A DNA stretch of 64,000 nucleotides from Channa striata (lineage: Eukaryota; Chordata; Actinopteri; Anabantiformes; Channidae): positions 1,543,400 through 1,607,399 of the forward strand of contig CM065177.1 of NCBI GenBank assembly GCA_033026295.1, given 5' to 3'. The notes beneath the pieces were generated by a model. That model worked only from the letters and a program-made list of their open reading frames with translations, made no database searches and was not told where the DNA came from. Below, piece by piece: positions 1 through 11,665 of the stretch (the stretch's first letter is position 1; each line of letters opens with the position of its first letter). The position numbers and the translations under genes were made by a program.

Positions 1-1579
1 AACGACAGCAAATAGTAAAAACAAGAACAACAAAAATGAAAACATAAATTATTTAAAGAATACATCGGACAGTGAGTGATACAGTCGACACTGTCCTCTA
101 CATTCAGACATAACCATTACACATCTGCAGGCATGCACTATCAAAATAAGATGGTAGACAACACACCTGTGTGACTGAACTGTGTGTGTCCCCACCTACA
201 TGCCTCAGCGATGAACATGATAAGAAGACAAAGTGATATTGTAATGATATTCTGGTCAGATATAAATAGGACTAAGCAGTAGCTGTAGTCATAACAGAGA
301 ATCCAGCAGTTGCAAAAGCACTTTGGATCACAAAACATGCATTAGGTAATGTCTGTCAATATGATCAGTAGTTCTGGGAACTTTAAAATGCACGAAAAAC
401 TGGCTAGACTGGGCAACTTTCCAACAGATATGCTAAGGCAAGGTAGGGTAATTAAGGATTAAGTCTTTGTCAGGCGTAATAAATAAAAAACATATTAAGT
501 CAAACACGTTGGATTCTCAGCTGAACATATTCATGTCAGCCGGTTAACAACAGCCATCTTTCGACTTATAAAGCCTCTATGGCAGCACTGAGAAACTTAT
601 TAATGTGGATATTTCTCCCCCTTCAGTTGCATCAGTATCTAGACAAGCTCATTGCAAATGTATTCTTTAATTTTATTGCTTAATAATAGATCATGAGGGA
701 AACTCCAGGCTAAGGATCATGAATGGTTGTTACCAAATGCTTGAAATACTTTATGGCTCATCTGGTGGGTGTGTCGCAAGCACATTTTTGTCTTTTCGAA
801 TTTCTTACAGCGGCTGACAGCACTTGGTTACGGTTAGATATAGATAGTGGTCTGGCATAATGACGAAAAACACAAACTAACCTTTAAACAAAACCAGAGT
901 CTTTCTTTTCCTTAAATAAACGGAGCTCTCAATAATTGAACAAGTATGCTGCATCTGGACAGAATCCACCCATAGAATACATTCCCCACAAATTTGTAAT
1001 CACATTTCTAGCTTAGTTGCGTATGACGATAATTCTTTGGAAACCGGGCTGGGCGGGTGAGACATAAGGCAGAGATACTTGGCGAGGTGAAAGGAAGAGG
1101 TGCTCCACTGTCACAGCTTGGCTTGCTGATTTGGCTCGCAGAATAACCCAGTCAGCAGTTGGAGTTGCAGCTAATGGAAGCAATTAAGAAATCATACTCA
1201 TTCTCCAAGTCACAATAACTCGATATGAGCACACAGACGTTCAGTGTGACTTACGCTTCTGAAGGAAGTCAAATCTCCACTGTCCAGCACGAATAAATGA
1301 CCATAAATCACTTGTTTTTACATCCATGGGAACATTGCAAACAGGAACTACAAATAGATACTCTGGCATATTACACCGGTTTAATTTGCCGCAGTGTAAA
1401 CATTTCGTTTTCCCTCAGACACTATTTGTATGAGTGGCGTGTGTAGACAGTAATTGCTGACTGCAGGCAGCTGCCGACTACAAACTAACGCAGGACAAAC
1501 TGTTGCCATAACCCTGTTAGTGTCAGACACTGTGCAAGCTTGCACACATACACAGCATAGACCTTTGATGTTTTGATTT

Positions 1580-1580
<1 letters not shown>
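1..1580. other. Non-coding stretch, nothing recognised
   Basis: AT-leaning DNA with stops in all frames at short intervals. The only open frame of note (65 codons near 141-338) has no recognisable domain. I see no repeat family, RNA gene or promoter-like block that I can support. Confidence 0.6.

Positions 1581-1635
<55 letters not shown>
1581..1635. repeat. (CA)n microsatellite, about 27 units
   Basis: Uninterrupted CA dinucleotide run of 55 bases. Open frames that cross it (His-Thr or Cys-Val repeats) are artefacts of the dinucleotide and not genes. Such alternating purine-pyrimidine runs can adopt Z-DNA and are highly length-variable between individuals. Confidence 0.98.
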
Positions 1636-1636
<1 letters not shown>

Positions 1637-4199
1637 GTTGCATGTTTACCTGTTGTGCTCGGGGCAGCCTGTTATCTGCAGCGCTAGGACACAGCTCTGG
1701 TCTGAGCTGCATGAAAGCCGGAAACACTCGTCACCTCTCAACCTCAGAGTCTCTATCTATCCCGGCTCAGAGCTGGTGTGAAAATATTGCACCTGAGAGA
1801 GAACTAAGTTATAAAAGAGTGAGCTGCAGGGGCCACAGGATGGGCCAGGTTTTTCTTCTGGCCTGGAAGAACAATGCTGTCGTGGCCTCACGTGAAGAGA
1901 ATCTGCTGCCAGGAATCAGGAGGGGGTAAAACAGTGTGTGTGTGCATGTTGCATGGTTTTTGTGGGAGGTGGAGCAGGAATAAGGGGCAGTCACAAAATA
2001 TCAAGGTAGCAATGACACCGAGTGCCCCTGACAGCACAGAGAGAACGGAATAATATCAGTTTTGTTGGGGAGGGAGGCTGAGAACGGAAGAAGTGAGGCT
2101 ATTCTATGTGTCAGATAAGCAGAAATGTCAAGCCACCGAGAGAGGAAACGGAAAAAAAAGACGTAGAGACAGGTTGTAGATAAGTGTCTGTGTCTCCCAT
2201 CTTTCCATATCACTCCAACGTGGCAGACAGGCTGACAGCAACAACAGAGTTTATTGTAATGACGGCAATACACAGAGAGATGCAGGTCCAGACAGCTGCA
2301 ATCAAACACTCGCAATTAAAATATCTGGCATGTGATTATAGAATAGAAAAAAATCCACAGATCCACCTAGCAATTTAGTCTTTGCATTGGTGTGAAAAAT
2401 CCCAGCAATTTAGGTGGAAATGCTGCACCGTGGTATGTGCAGGTCGTTTGTCATAGTCAGAGAATGACTGACATCGTTTCCATGAGGATAAACAAACGGA
2501 TTCCTTTTCAGGATCATTATAAAGCCATTGACGGAGAGCTGGTGATGCCGTGTTATGACATGTGTGCCTCGCTTCCTGCCTCCTGGACTGCAGGGGTGGT
2601 GGGAACCTGGAAATTAGGGGCGGTCAGTGCTTTTGTCAGTGGAACAAAAAAAGGCCATTGTTGTGTCAATCACTTGGCATGAAGATCGGACTAACACATG
2701 ATTCCAGGGTCAGCAGCCGTGTTTAGCTGCCACCGCAGTGATGTGTCAGGTGGACATTAGAACATTCTGCTTGGCTGTAACACATCCTTCTGTGACCTTA
2801 CCTTTTTGGCCTGCATGGCAACTGTCTACACAACCAGGCATGTTCACGTCACCACACTACTCCTGCTCTCTGGTATCTCTACTGGCCCAAACAAACCACA
2901 GCACAGTCCAGTTGGCAGCTTAAATAAATCAAATGCACAGAAGAGCCGAGAGACTGCAACGAATACTAGCGGGCCCAGCCAGATGTCCTGCTTTCATTTA
3001 TCGTTCTGTGGGTAACATGAGTTCAACTCATATGAAGTAGACCAAGTTGACCCAACATTAACAGTCTGTGGACCAATGTAGCAGTCAGGCTCCAGGTGGT
3101 TCAGGTGAGCAGAGAAACCTAATGACTGTACGTGCTTCCACACCGGCGTTCCCACTGTACTGTACTCCTGAGCAGTTATCATCCAATCGTGCTCTGTGGC
3201 ATAAAATGCTGAGCTCAGTTCTGATTATGGATCAAAGGGCACAAGGGAAAAACAGTGACTAGTGAGTGTACTGTATAAGGTGTATTTAGATTTATGGTAA
3301 AGACATGGTTGGTACATTTCATTTGTCTGTGAGGCTTGTATATTGCAATGCATAAGAAAAATATAGTGGAGCAATTTCTCCTCATGTTGGAACATGATTC
3401 CAAACAAGTTTAGCATTCTGTTATTACAACGATAATATGGTTTAGTTAAGACAAAAAGCAAAATGTTGATAAAATGTAACTAAAATGTATGTTTTCTGAC
3501 AAAACTACTGTACCTACTGCAGCTTGTCCTTAACTATGAGACACCTACTAGCTAATTCCTCTTCTCTCAACAAAACCAAAGAAAGGGAACGTTAAAGACC
3601 GGCTGTCTAACTCGTGAAAAGATTTTAGAATTCTCTTTTCCAGCTCGGACTTTTTCTTTCCCACCATCGGCTCATGGCTTTTTCTATCACTGCACTTCTT
3701 TCACCATTTCAGCCTTCGAAGATCCACCTGAAGTTCAGTAGCGGTGGCTTCTCTGCAGGGCGTCAGTCCATAATCACGACAGCAGTTTCGCTAACTCTAA
3801 TAATGACTGCACGCGGTGTCTGGCGGTAGCTGTCTCTGCTGGCGAGTGGAACACACAGACGGCTCGGTTGGCCTGAGTAATCACAGATGCTGCGCAGATT
3901 TGTGCTCTTTCTCTCCACTCATCCAGGAGTCCTGTGGTGTGACATCCCACACATATGTAGCATATTTCAATGGACTACGTGTGTGTGTGCGTGAAGGGGA
4001 GGGTTATGAATCACTGCACAGCCCGTCTTCCCCTAAACGTTTAGAGTTAACTCAATGTTAATGCAACAGCCCACAACCATTTTTCTAAACTTGAAGTTAC
4101 ACACTTTCTTCAAGTTTCCACATGTTTCTTCAATAGCAATGGGCTCGAACACTCCATGTGGAGAGGTGTGGTGGAAGCCTCCTGTGACAAACACTAACT
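1636..4199. other. Non-coding stretch, nothing recognised
   Basis: No exon-like open frame, no known repeat family recognised. A short perfect palindrome (TGAGTT-C-AACTCA, 3018-3030) is present but unremarkable alone. Confidence 0.55.
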
Positions 4200-4390
4200 G
4201 AACACCAAAGGCAGCCGTGCACAGTCGCCCGATCCTAAGCGCATCTGAGCGAGGCTTGCCCTTCTGGCCAATCAGAGAACACCAACAATTTCTGTTTCTG
4301 AAGAGAGAAGCGGCGTAGTTTGCGAGTGGGGGGAGGGAGGGCGGAGCAGAGCAGAGGGGGCTGATTCTGAGTCTGGTGTTATTGGCACCA
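4200..4390. promoter_or_regulatory. CpG/G-rich block with CCAAT and GC boxes (possible promoter or repeat end)
   Basis: Within an AT-leaning background this block has a clear local rise in G+C and CpG. It contains a CCAAT-type box (CCAATCAG, 4268-4275) and an SP1-type GC box (GGGCGG, 4339-4344) inside a run of G triplets at about 4328-4344. These are classical proximal-promoter elements of vertebrate housekeeping genes. No recognisable first exon follows on either strand, so a promoter is only one reading; a GC-rich end of an unrecognised transposon is another. Confidence 0.2.
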
Positions 4391-5513
4391 GCTTCAGTTA
4401 CACACTGTAACTTTAACCCACGTGTTTCTGTGCCTAAAACAAACAACTATGTCTGCACCGTTGTAATTTGGTGACTTTGACTGTTTAGGACGTCCATTTT
4501 CCCTATGCTACCCACCATTTTGTTCCATACAAAGCAATGGCAGGCACCACTTTGGAGTCTGGTGCCAAAGAGGGTGTAATTCAACCGATGCCTGTCGGTC
4601 TGGGTTGTTCACAAATATTTTTGTGGGTATATTAAAGGGTAGGAACAAAGGAGATATGCTACGTGAGCATTTATAGGATGTTGCATGTTGGAGGAGTTTT
4701 GGGTAAAACGATATTACTATTATTAAACTAATCTATTTGCTTTAAACCTAGACGATAAGCCATTGTAAATTAAACAACAAAGAGCCTCTCACAATTTCCA
4801 AAAACCCAAGGTGGTCCAAACAAATTCATGTTGTTAGCACAAAAGGCTGATGACACCAGAACATGCTATTTAAGAAGCTTAAAGCAGCAATTTTTACATT
4901 TTTGGCATGGCTGTGTTCCAAAACTAGTTGCTGTAAGAGTAGCTGAATAATCATTTCAGCTCTACTCAATTTATTGAGCCGTTGTTATCATGCTCCACTC
5001 TGAATAGTCAAACTGTCTCAGAGGATAATAATTAATCATCACATCATCTGAAAAATAGCACCCAGGTTTTACCACAACGTGCCATTAAGACAAGGCCCCA
5101 GGTCTTTTTTTTAATGGAACGTAACAGTAAAAGCAGCAATCCCAGGTTCTGTGGTAGAAGACTACCTTCTTCAATAAGACAATACCTCCAACGCAGGCTT
5201 GGACGTGCAAACGGCATCTCTACCGACAAGAACCGCAACTCGTGTCCTCTGCATTTTAGAGGCTCTCGGTTCAAACAGAATACGCAGAGGAACCTGTTGT
5301 ACATCCTCCGCCCTGCGCAGAATGTGCAGTGTTTGGTGGGAGCTTGTGATGTGTTTGAAAGTGGCTGCTTCAGTGTTTGATGGCTGTCCTGTGCTTTTTG
5401 GTGAGAAATAGCATTTCATTTTAACGTAATGTTTATCATATTGTCCTTTAAACTTTAAAAATACAACTCTATTATATACAGGTAACTTTCCTTTCTGAAT
5501 CAGGATTTATAGA
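4391..5513. other. Non-coding stretch, nothing recognised
   Basis: No exon-like frame with a recognisable domain. The overlapping 80-88 codon frames at 5044-5419 on both strands share the same DNA and show no protein family features. Confidence 0.5.
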
Positions 5514-5817
5514 CACTCACTGGCCACTTTATTAGGTAGACCTGCAATCCAATCCAATACAGCAGCTCTGCCACAAATTCAGTTTTTACAAAGTTATAAT
5601 TTCTCAGTTTTTGAGTTAAAAGTGTCAGAAAGGTGATAATCCTAGTCTTTATTGTTGAGATCATGGTGGTTGGCGGAGTTTATGGAGGTTATTCTAAGGT
5701 TTTGACCTTATTCAAATCAGGTGGCCAAAACATTAAAACCATCAGTGTAAACTACTATTCATGGCAGATGAGCTGTCTTTAATTGGATTAGATAGTACAG
5801 GTGTACCTAATAAAGTG
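5514..5817. mobile_element. Small non-autonomous DNA transposon (MITE-like) with inverted ends
   Basis: The left end (5525-5543, CACTTTATTAGGTAGACCT) and the reverse complement of the right end (5799-5817) agree at 18 of 19 bases. The interior of about 260 bp has no coding capacity. This end sequence is a motif I know from fish genomes as a recurrent repeat; the superfamily (hAT-like is one option) cannot be fixed because no clear target-site duplication is visible. Related ends occur at 19531-19551 and 24201-24226. Confidence 0.6.
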
Positions 5818-7142
5818 TTGTTGTGACATGCCTGTGGAAGAATTATTGTCAAGATAAACATCACAAATCAAAACCAACTACCAACTTTACATTTAATCAG
5901 ACCCACAAATAGTCAAATGTGGGGTAGAAGTTGTTCGTTGATGTGTAGCAAAAGTCAAAACACCTACGTGACTACGGATACATGCTAATGTTCCAAGAGA
6001 TGTTTTGGCTGAATGATAAAATGTGCTCACTGCTCTGTTTGTGGGAACTGTTGCATGTTGGATTTTGGATATTCAGACTAAACATGGCTACGTAATTACA
6101 TCCAGCATCATTATAAATTCATAGAGCCACAGTTACATATGCAGCAAAGGCAATGGAGAGTGACAGAATAAGCTTTGTGAATGAATGGTAGACAGGATAT
6201 AAACTATGTAATATAATTAAACCACATGCATTAGCAGAAGTCCCAATAGTGAATTTCTTTGATCTTTTTGTTTCTTTTATTAACAATTAACTATGTAGTG
6301 GAAAAAGGAGGAGGGACAGACTTTATGTGTAGGTATTAAAGTGCGGGTTTGCATGCCACAAAGGGAGAAAGATAACAGAAGGACAAAACACACACTGGTG
6401 GTGGTGCTTCGGCTCTCATTTCCTCCACGTCCCTGGTGATTACCTCAACCTACTCGTGTTGTCTCTCCATTTCCGAGCACATTGTCAAACAGTATCATCT
6501 AACGATCGCTCCCTTAACCCTGCAGAAAGAAACAGATTTATGCAAACAACATCAAACACCTTGATGTGCTGGAGAGATGCAGACGGTGGCACGGCGAAAA
6601 AGCAGAGAGCTCTGTGTAGTTCGTACCAGGAGCTGCCATGTGAAGACGATGACGGATCAATACGTGTTTGATTTTATTTACTGTTCAGCCCTCTCTTTAC
6701 CTTTTGCCAGCCCATGTCTCGTCATTCTGCTTCCATCTGTGAACCTATGGTGAAGATCAGGAGTCTGGATACAGGCAGACCACCTACCATCTATCCAGGA
6801 GCAGACAATAAACAACACAGGGGCCCGTTTGAACATTCTGACAGCAGCCTGGCAATGCTGCAAGCCTTTATAAGCAGTAAAAGTGCTGTGTGAACAATCT
6901 GGGTGATCTAGGCCAGCAGCCAAAGTAGATGACACCGACAGACATTACTGTGTGTCCGTGTGTGAGGAATAAAATGTGTCTGGTGCAAAACCGTTTTCTT
7001 TCTCCCACAGAAAGTAAAAACTTGATTGGGAACAGAGGTGCCTATTACAGTCAGAGGTAATAATAGGGTGGAGTGATGGTATACATCACAGAACAAAGTC
7101 CCCCTGGCAGGCATAGTGGCGTAGCAGGGTGTGTATGTGTCA

Positions 7143-7145
<3 letters not shown>
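5818..7145. other. Non-coding stretch, nothing recognised
   Basis: Unique-looking AT-leaning DNA. Short frames at 6456-6671 and 6678-6935 lack domains and codon-level support. Confidence 0.5.

Positions 7146-7173
<28 letters not shown>
7146..7173. repeat. (TG)n microsatellite, 14 units
   Basis: Perfect TG run of 28 bases followed by a G-rich tract. Confidence 0.97.
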
Positions 7174-7729
7174 GTGGGAGGGGGGAGTTACTTGTGTTGT
7201 TTGGGTGCTTATTTACAGCAGAAGATGATAGCCAGACATGCAAAAAGATGGAGAGACGAAGCAGCGGGGCAACAGACAGACAGGCAAACAGAGTAAGTGT
7301 GTGATGTTCACTCGAACGTGTCCCCTTCCACCAAAGTGCATTTGCTCGTGCTGTTGTATCTGAGAGAAATTCTCTTCGTAAAAGGAAATTGACGTGTCAT
7401 AGAGGGTTGTGGAACAAAATGCTTCTTGACATGACACGACGACAACACGCGAGGTGTCCAGTTACATCGATGCTTTCCAAATAATTCAAAAACTCCGCTG
7501 AGCATATCTCAGAACTTCTGTCTTAATTGCATGATTCAAGTCATCAGCACAAGGTTTGACACCAGTAATGTCTATGTATTGCTATCAACACATTTATATT
7601 ACTGTCATACTTATGATTTAGAGTACGAATAAAAATTCATTTATAGCGCATCCAGTGATCACATTTTTTCTAAACACTGGAGATTTAGGTGTGTTATGCT
7701 AGTGGAGGTTATTGTAACACGCTATGATG

Positions 7730-7960
7730 TGGCTACTGCTGTGCCTGGCACCCCTAAAATGTTCTGGTCTAGTTATCCACTCATTATCTGTAACCAGCTA
7801 TTGTAGGGGCTGGGGTCCACCCTGGACAGGTCTCCAGTCTATCCCAGGGCAAACACAGAGAAGCACACAGACAGACAACCATTCACACAGACAGACAACC
7901 TACATTCACACCTACAGGCAATTTAGAGTCACCAATTAACCAAACATGCATGTGTTTAGA
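7730..7960 (+). repeat. Relic of a common teleost interspersed repeat
   Basis: The order of phrases (a stretch meaning 'cactcattatctgtaacc', then 'ccctggacaggt', 'cagtctatcccagggc', 'cattcacac', 'caatttagagtcacc', 'aaccaaacatgcatgt') matches a high-copy repeat that I recognise from many fish genomes, probably the non-coding tail of a retroelement. A 17-bp motif is duplicated inside it (7864-7880 and 7884-7900). Class assignment is from memory and uncertain. Confidence 0.55.
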
Positions 7961-9773
7961 CCAGAGTTGTTGGAGGAAACCCACTCCAGCCCGGATCAAC
8001 ATGCTGCTGTGAACAACAAAGTAAGACACAAAAAAAGATTGAAAACTAAGCTACATTATGTTCTACTGAGTCAACAAAGTATTATGAAGACACTGCTAGT
8101 AAGATGAATGTCACGAGACTAATCCACATTTCTTCCACTTGTGCCTAAAAAAAGTTTCTGTAGGTCTTGTTTAGTGTCAGTATCATGTACAGAAGCAGGT
8201 AAAAAACAAGTTTCTGAATATTCACTGTAAAACATCCACGTTAATTTAACCATTTTTATTGTTTAGTTACTAGTAATGAAAAACACATTTGTTTGTCTAC
8301 ACACCAGGAAAACTACATCTGCAAAGCGTGTTCTCAGATAAAATTGATGATGTAACTGCACACAAAATATGCACCTTTGACTTCCATGCTTTGCTGTGTG
8401 TCCTGCATATAGAAAACGTACATAGTGCTGCATATTACATTTGTTCTCTCACCTCATTTTTCCATTTACACTTCACTCTGTCTTACTGGGTTGTCTGTAC
8501 CAAAATGTGCGTGTGTGTGTGTGTGTGTACAGTATGTGTGAAGTCGCACATTCTGACTGCATGGTTTCACTGACTACACATCAATAATTTAAAACTTAGC
8601 TGGGGTTTTTAATTATTAACTTTATACTTCATCGTTTCATTTTCACTAGTTCTGAGAATTGCTTTTCACACATAATCGAGACTACCCACTCACAAACAAA
8701 CTAGTATGTTCTTGGTATGTCAGGAAGTTGTCACTCAGCGTTGGCTTAAGACCAATAATCCTGCCGTTAACATCGCACCGTGACCGTGAACAGTTTTAGC
8801 TAATATATTCTTCGAAGAGAACTTTAAATAGACAAGCACCAACATTTCAACTTCAAACAGACCGAGGGACTTTACACACCCACTGAGGAGTGGGAGTACG
8901 AAGCAGCAGGGATAGCACACTTACACACACTTTTCTGTCCGTGCATGGTAGGTACTTCAAAGTGTCTGGGAAGAAAATTAGTTTTGTGTGTTGCACATAG
9001 TAAATGTCATATGCAGAGCTATAGAGACGTCAGTGTCACACAAAGTTCTAGTTTTCGTCCTGTTTTTGTTTTCAACCAGCATTCCACCCATGTGGACAGT
9101 TGATGAGGTGTTGGTCACGGTTCCTCTCTGTCATGCGTACTAAAGGTCAGCTGAAGGTAATTTGAGGCTTCGGCAGTCTGCGTTCTCAGATCATGTATAT
9201 TTATACTGCAAACTAAATGCAAAAAGGGGATTTTGACTTGTTTGTGAGGACACTGCCTGCCTATGTGATTCTTTTATTAGAGATGGAACTGACAAAAATT
9301 GAGATACCCTGATTGAAAATGTAGGTACAGTTTTAGGTGAGAAAATGAAACTGCAAACACTCCTCACATACAAAAATGCCAGAGCGTGTCACAATTTGCA
9401 AAATACTGTGCCTCACAAAGAGGAAAAAAAATAACATTTACACGCCCTACAGGGCCTCTTGCATGATTTTTGTTAGGTGTAAATGTGTCGAGGCCAGATA
9501 AATATATGCTGCAAATCACAGTTTACATGTGGCAGTTATCTGGTCTGAGAAATTGAAAAAATACCAACATACTGCAGCTTATCTTGCAGCTTTGAAAAGT
9601 TTCCACAGCTGCTATTTATTCTTTTGTTGCAACATTTAAGATATAAACAGTAAAAATGGATGTTAGAAATTAATAATGCAGTGGGAAACTGATGTGGGGA
9701 AATAGATGTGCATGTATTTGGTTGTCCTGTGCAGTATGTTGCTAGGTGACACTGTCTCCTTCTTTGTCTTTCA
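7961..9773. other. Non-coding stretch with a short (GT)n run at 8511-8528
   Basis: Apart from the 18-base GT run at 8511-8528 nothing is recognised. The 94-codon frame at 8289-8573 reads through the GT run and has no domain. Confidence 0.5.
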
Positions 9774-9905
9774 GACGCTCCCTTAAGGGTCGCCACAGCA
9801 GATCATTCGTTTCCATCTCCCTCTGTCTTTCACATATTTCTGTGTCACACTAACTTCCTGCGTGTCCTCCTTCCCAGCATCCATGAACCTCCTCCTTGGC
9901 ATAGA
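9774..9905 (-). mobile_element. RTE-type LINE, 3' end fragment
   Basis: On the minus strand a frame ends in a run of residues typical of the C-terminus of fish RTE-type LINE proteins (a DAGKEDTQEV stretch, then DRGRWKRMICCGDP and a stop), followed by the characteristic 3' tail whose complement reads GGGTCGCCACAGC at about 9787-9799. Only the last 40 or so codons and the short tail are present, as expected for a severely 5'-truncated LINE insertion. Same family as the copies at 31184-31245 and 48345-50357. Confidence 0.8.
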
Positions 9906-11029
9906 GTTATGGATTTTAAATCTTTTAACTAGTAAAACTATGAAGACATCGTGCAGTGTAAAGTCAAGTTGCATGTGATGATCGCATGTTTCACTTCCTA
10001 ATCCTAAGCTGTCATCAGGAAGCGTGTTCACCGTTGGCAGTGACAGGCAGATAATTCTGGTGTTACACCACATTGTGTGCCTGTTGAAATATTTGATACA
10101 GACACAGTGGCTGAACACACAGACAAACACTGCTTGTCTATGGTGCGTTGAGTAAGGACCTGTCTGCAGTCACATGAATATGGAATGTTCTCCAACAAGC
10201 AGCGTGGTGAACTAATTGGCAAATCCAGTGTGATTTGATTATGTATCTCATTTTACCAACATATGTCTATAAGAGTAGAAACTATGGAGAATAACATGAC
10301 ACACGGTGGTGAAATGTGACACTGAATCACACTAATCAGTTCAAAGCGTCTGACTCACCTTGCTGGGTGTGTTGTTAACCCCTCTAAATCCAGGTATGTA
10401 CACATTTACTTCCTGCTGTCTTGCAATGACCAGCATGTCATCAAAGCAAGTGTGGGAATAACGCAGTTACACGGCCCTGTCAATAACAATCTCAGTGACG
10501 AGTCAGACGCTTAGACATTGCTTGTACTGCTTGCGCCTTGTCAAAGCACATTAAAGCAGCATTGTACTGCGCCACAATACACCCTATTGTTCTCTCCCCA
10601 GGACTGTCACACGGGGGCTGTAAACTGAAAGGCTGGCTCATGATTCAGGCCTACTGTGCTGCTCAGGTGCTGCTGGGAGCAGGGAAATGCGGGTAACCTT
10701 GTCACTCGGTAACACTGAAGTCACTGCCAAAGTGTGACTCAAACTCTGCGGAGAACAATGGACTGTTAAAACTCTGAATGGAGGGAAGAGTGTCAGTAAC
10801 TGCTCAACTTAGCAACACTCAGGATCTCATTTGAACGCTGTGTTTACAGTAAGCACCTGTTGAACTGGTTTCGATGCAAGAAAGACTGACGTGGGTAAAT
10901 AATTTATTAGCTTGTAGAAACCGCAGCTCACATTAAATTTAACTAGTGTGGCAGTCTGGAAAAAAAAAAGAAAACGTCACGGTTTCCTTTAAGCTTCCAA
11001 GTTTGTGACTGCAGTTACCGGGTGGCTGT
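9906..11029. other. Non-coding stretch, nothing recognised
   Basis: The 115-codon minus frame starting in the RTE fragment continues here only by chance. No other repeat or exon is recognised. Confidence 0.5.
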
Positions 11030-11160
11030 GGATCGGCGGGTAGGTCGTTCACAGTGTCAGTGGTTTAGTTCACAGTTCCTCCTGGCCACATGTCAACGTG
11101 TCCTTGAGCAAGACACCAACCCCCACCTAGTGTGTCTGCTAAGTGACTAATTGAAAAGCC
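11030..11160 (+). repeat. SINE-like interspersed repeat relic
   Basis: Contains the phrase order of a widespread fish short repeat: a degraded tRNA-like head (about 11030-11075), then 'cacatgtcaacgtgtcc' and 'ttgagcaagacacc'. Related relics in this window are at 11494-11665 (opposite strand) and 39631-39750. Family recalled from general knowledge of fish repeats. Confidence 0.55.
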
Positions 11161-11175
11161 ATGTCTGGATCAGCC

Positions 11176-11217
11176 ATTTCTAGGCCCCAGCCTAGAAATG
11201 GGGCCTTTTTAAAAGGC
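11176..11217. other. Cluster of overlapping palindromes
   Basis: A perfect 10-bp inverted repeat with a 4-base loop (11176-11185 against 11190-11199), overlapped by GGCCCC/GGGGCC arms, and followed at once by a 7-bp inverted repeat with a one-base centre (11203-11209 against 11211-11217). The hairpins share bases so they are mutually exclusive. Function unknown. Confidence 0.7.
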
Positions 11218-11493
11218 AGTTTGAGCAAATGGGAATATTTAAAATCACTGGATACATGAAGAATGAATTTCTTTCAGAAAATTATGCTGATCGGCGTTTT
11301 TTAAACCAGTTTGTGTTACTATGTAATTATGTTTTTATTATTGCGCACAGTTACTTCATAGTTCTTTATTATTTCTTTCAACAATTTCAACGTGTTGTTA
11401 CCACTTTAGGGGCAAAACACAACATACCAAATTTTGCCAAAATGTATTTTTTTATTGCTCTTTATTACAAAAAAATTACTGATGATTGCGAAA

Positions 11494-11665
11494 GGTCTGC
11501 ACTTACAAAGCACTTTTCTAACTCATTACACACAAAGCACTTTACACTGCGTCTTATTCACCAAATCACACACAGTCACAGACCAATGGGGGACCTGGCT
11601 CAGGGGCACTTGGGGTCCTGGGGTTGGTGGACCACTAATGTGCCTCCTTGAAGGACAGTCCCAGA
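11494..11665 (-). repeat. SINE-like interspersed repeat relic
   Basis: On the minus strand the end of the same short-repeat family as at 39631-39750 can be read: a 'gaataagacgcagtgtaaag' type segment followed by 'gaaaagtgctttgtaagtgc'. The central part is diverged. Confidence 0.5.

Noticed and set aside
1381..1929. Open frames of 67-118 codons with Cys-Val or His-Thr repeats
   Set aside because: They are produced by the CA/TG microsatellite at 1581-1635; nothing beyond the repeat supports coding.
4033..4446. 137-codon minus-strand frame
   Set aside because: Lies over the GC-rich block, which lowers stop frequency; no domain, no splice context.
11229..11651. 140-codon plus-strand frame
   Set aside because: Ends inside a SINE-like relic and starts in AT-rich DNA; no domain.
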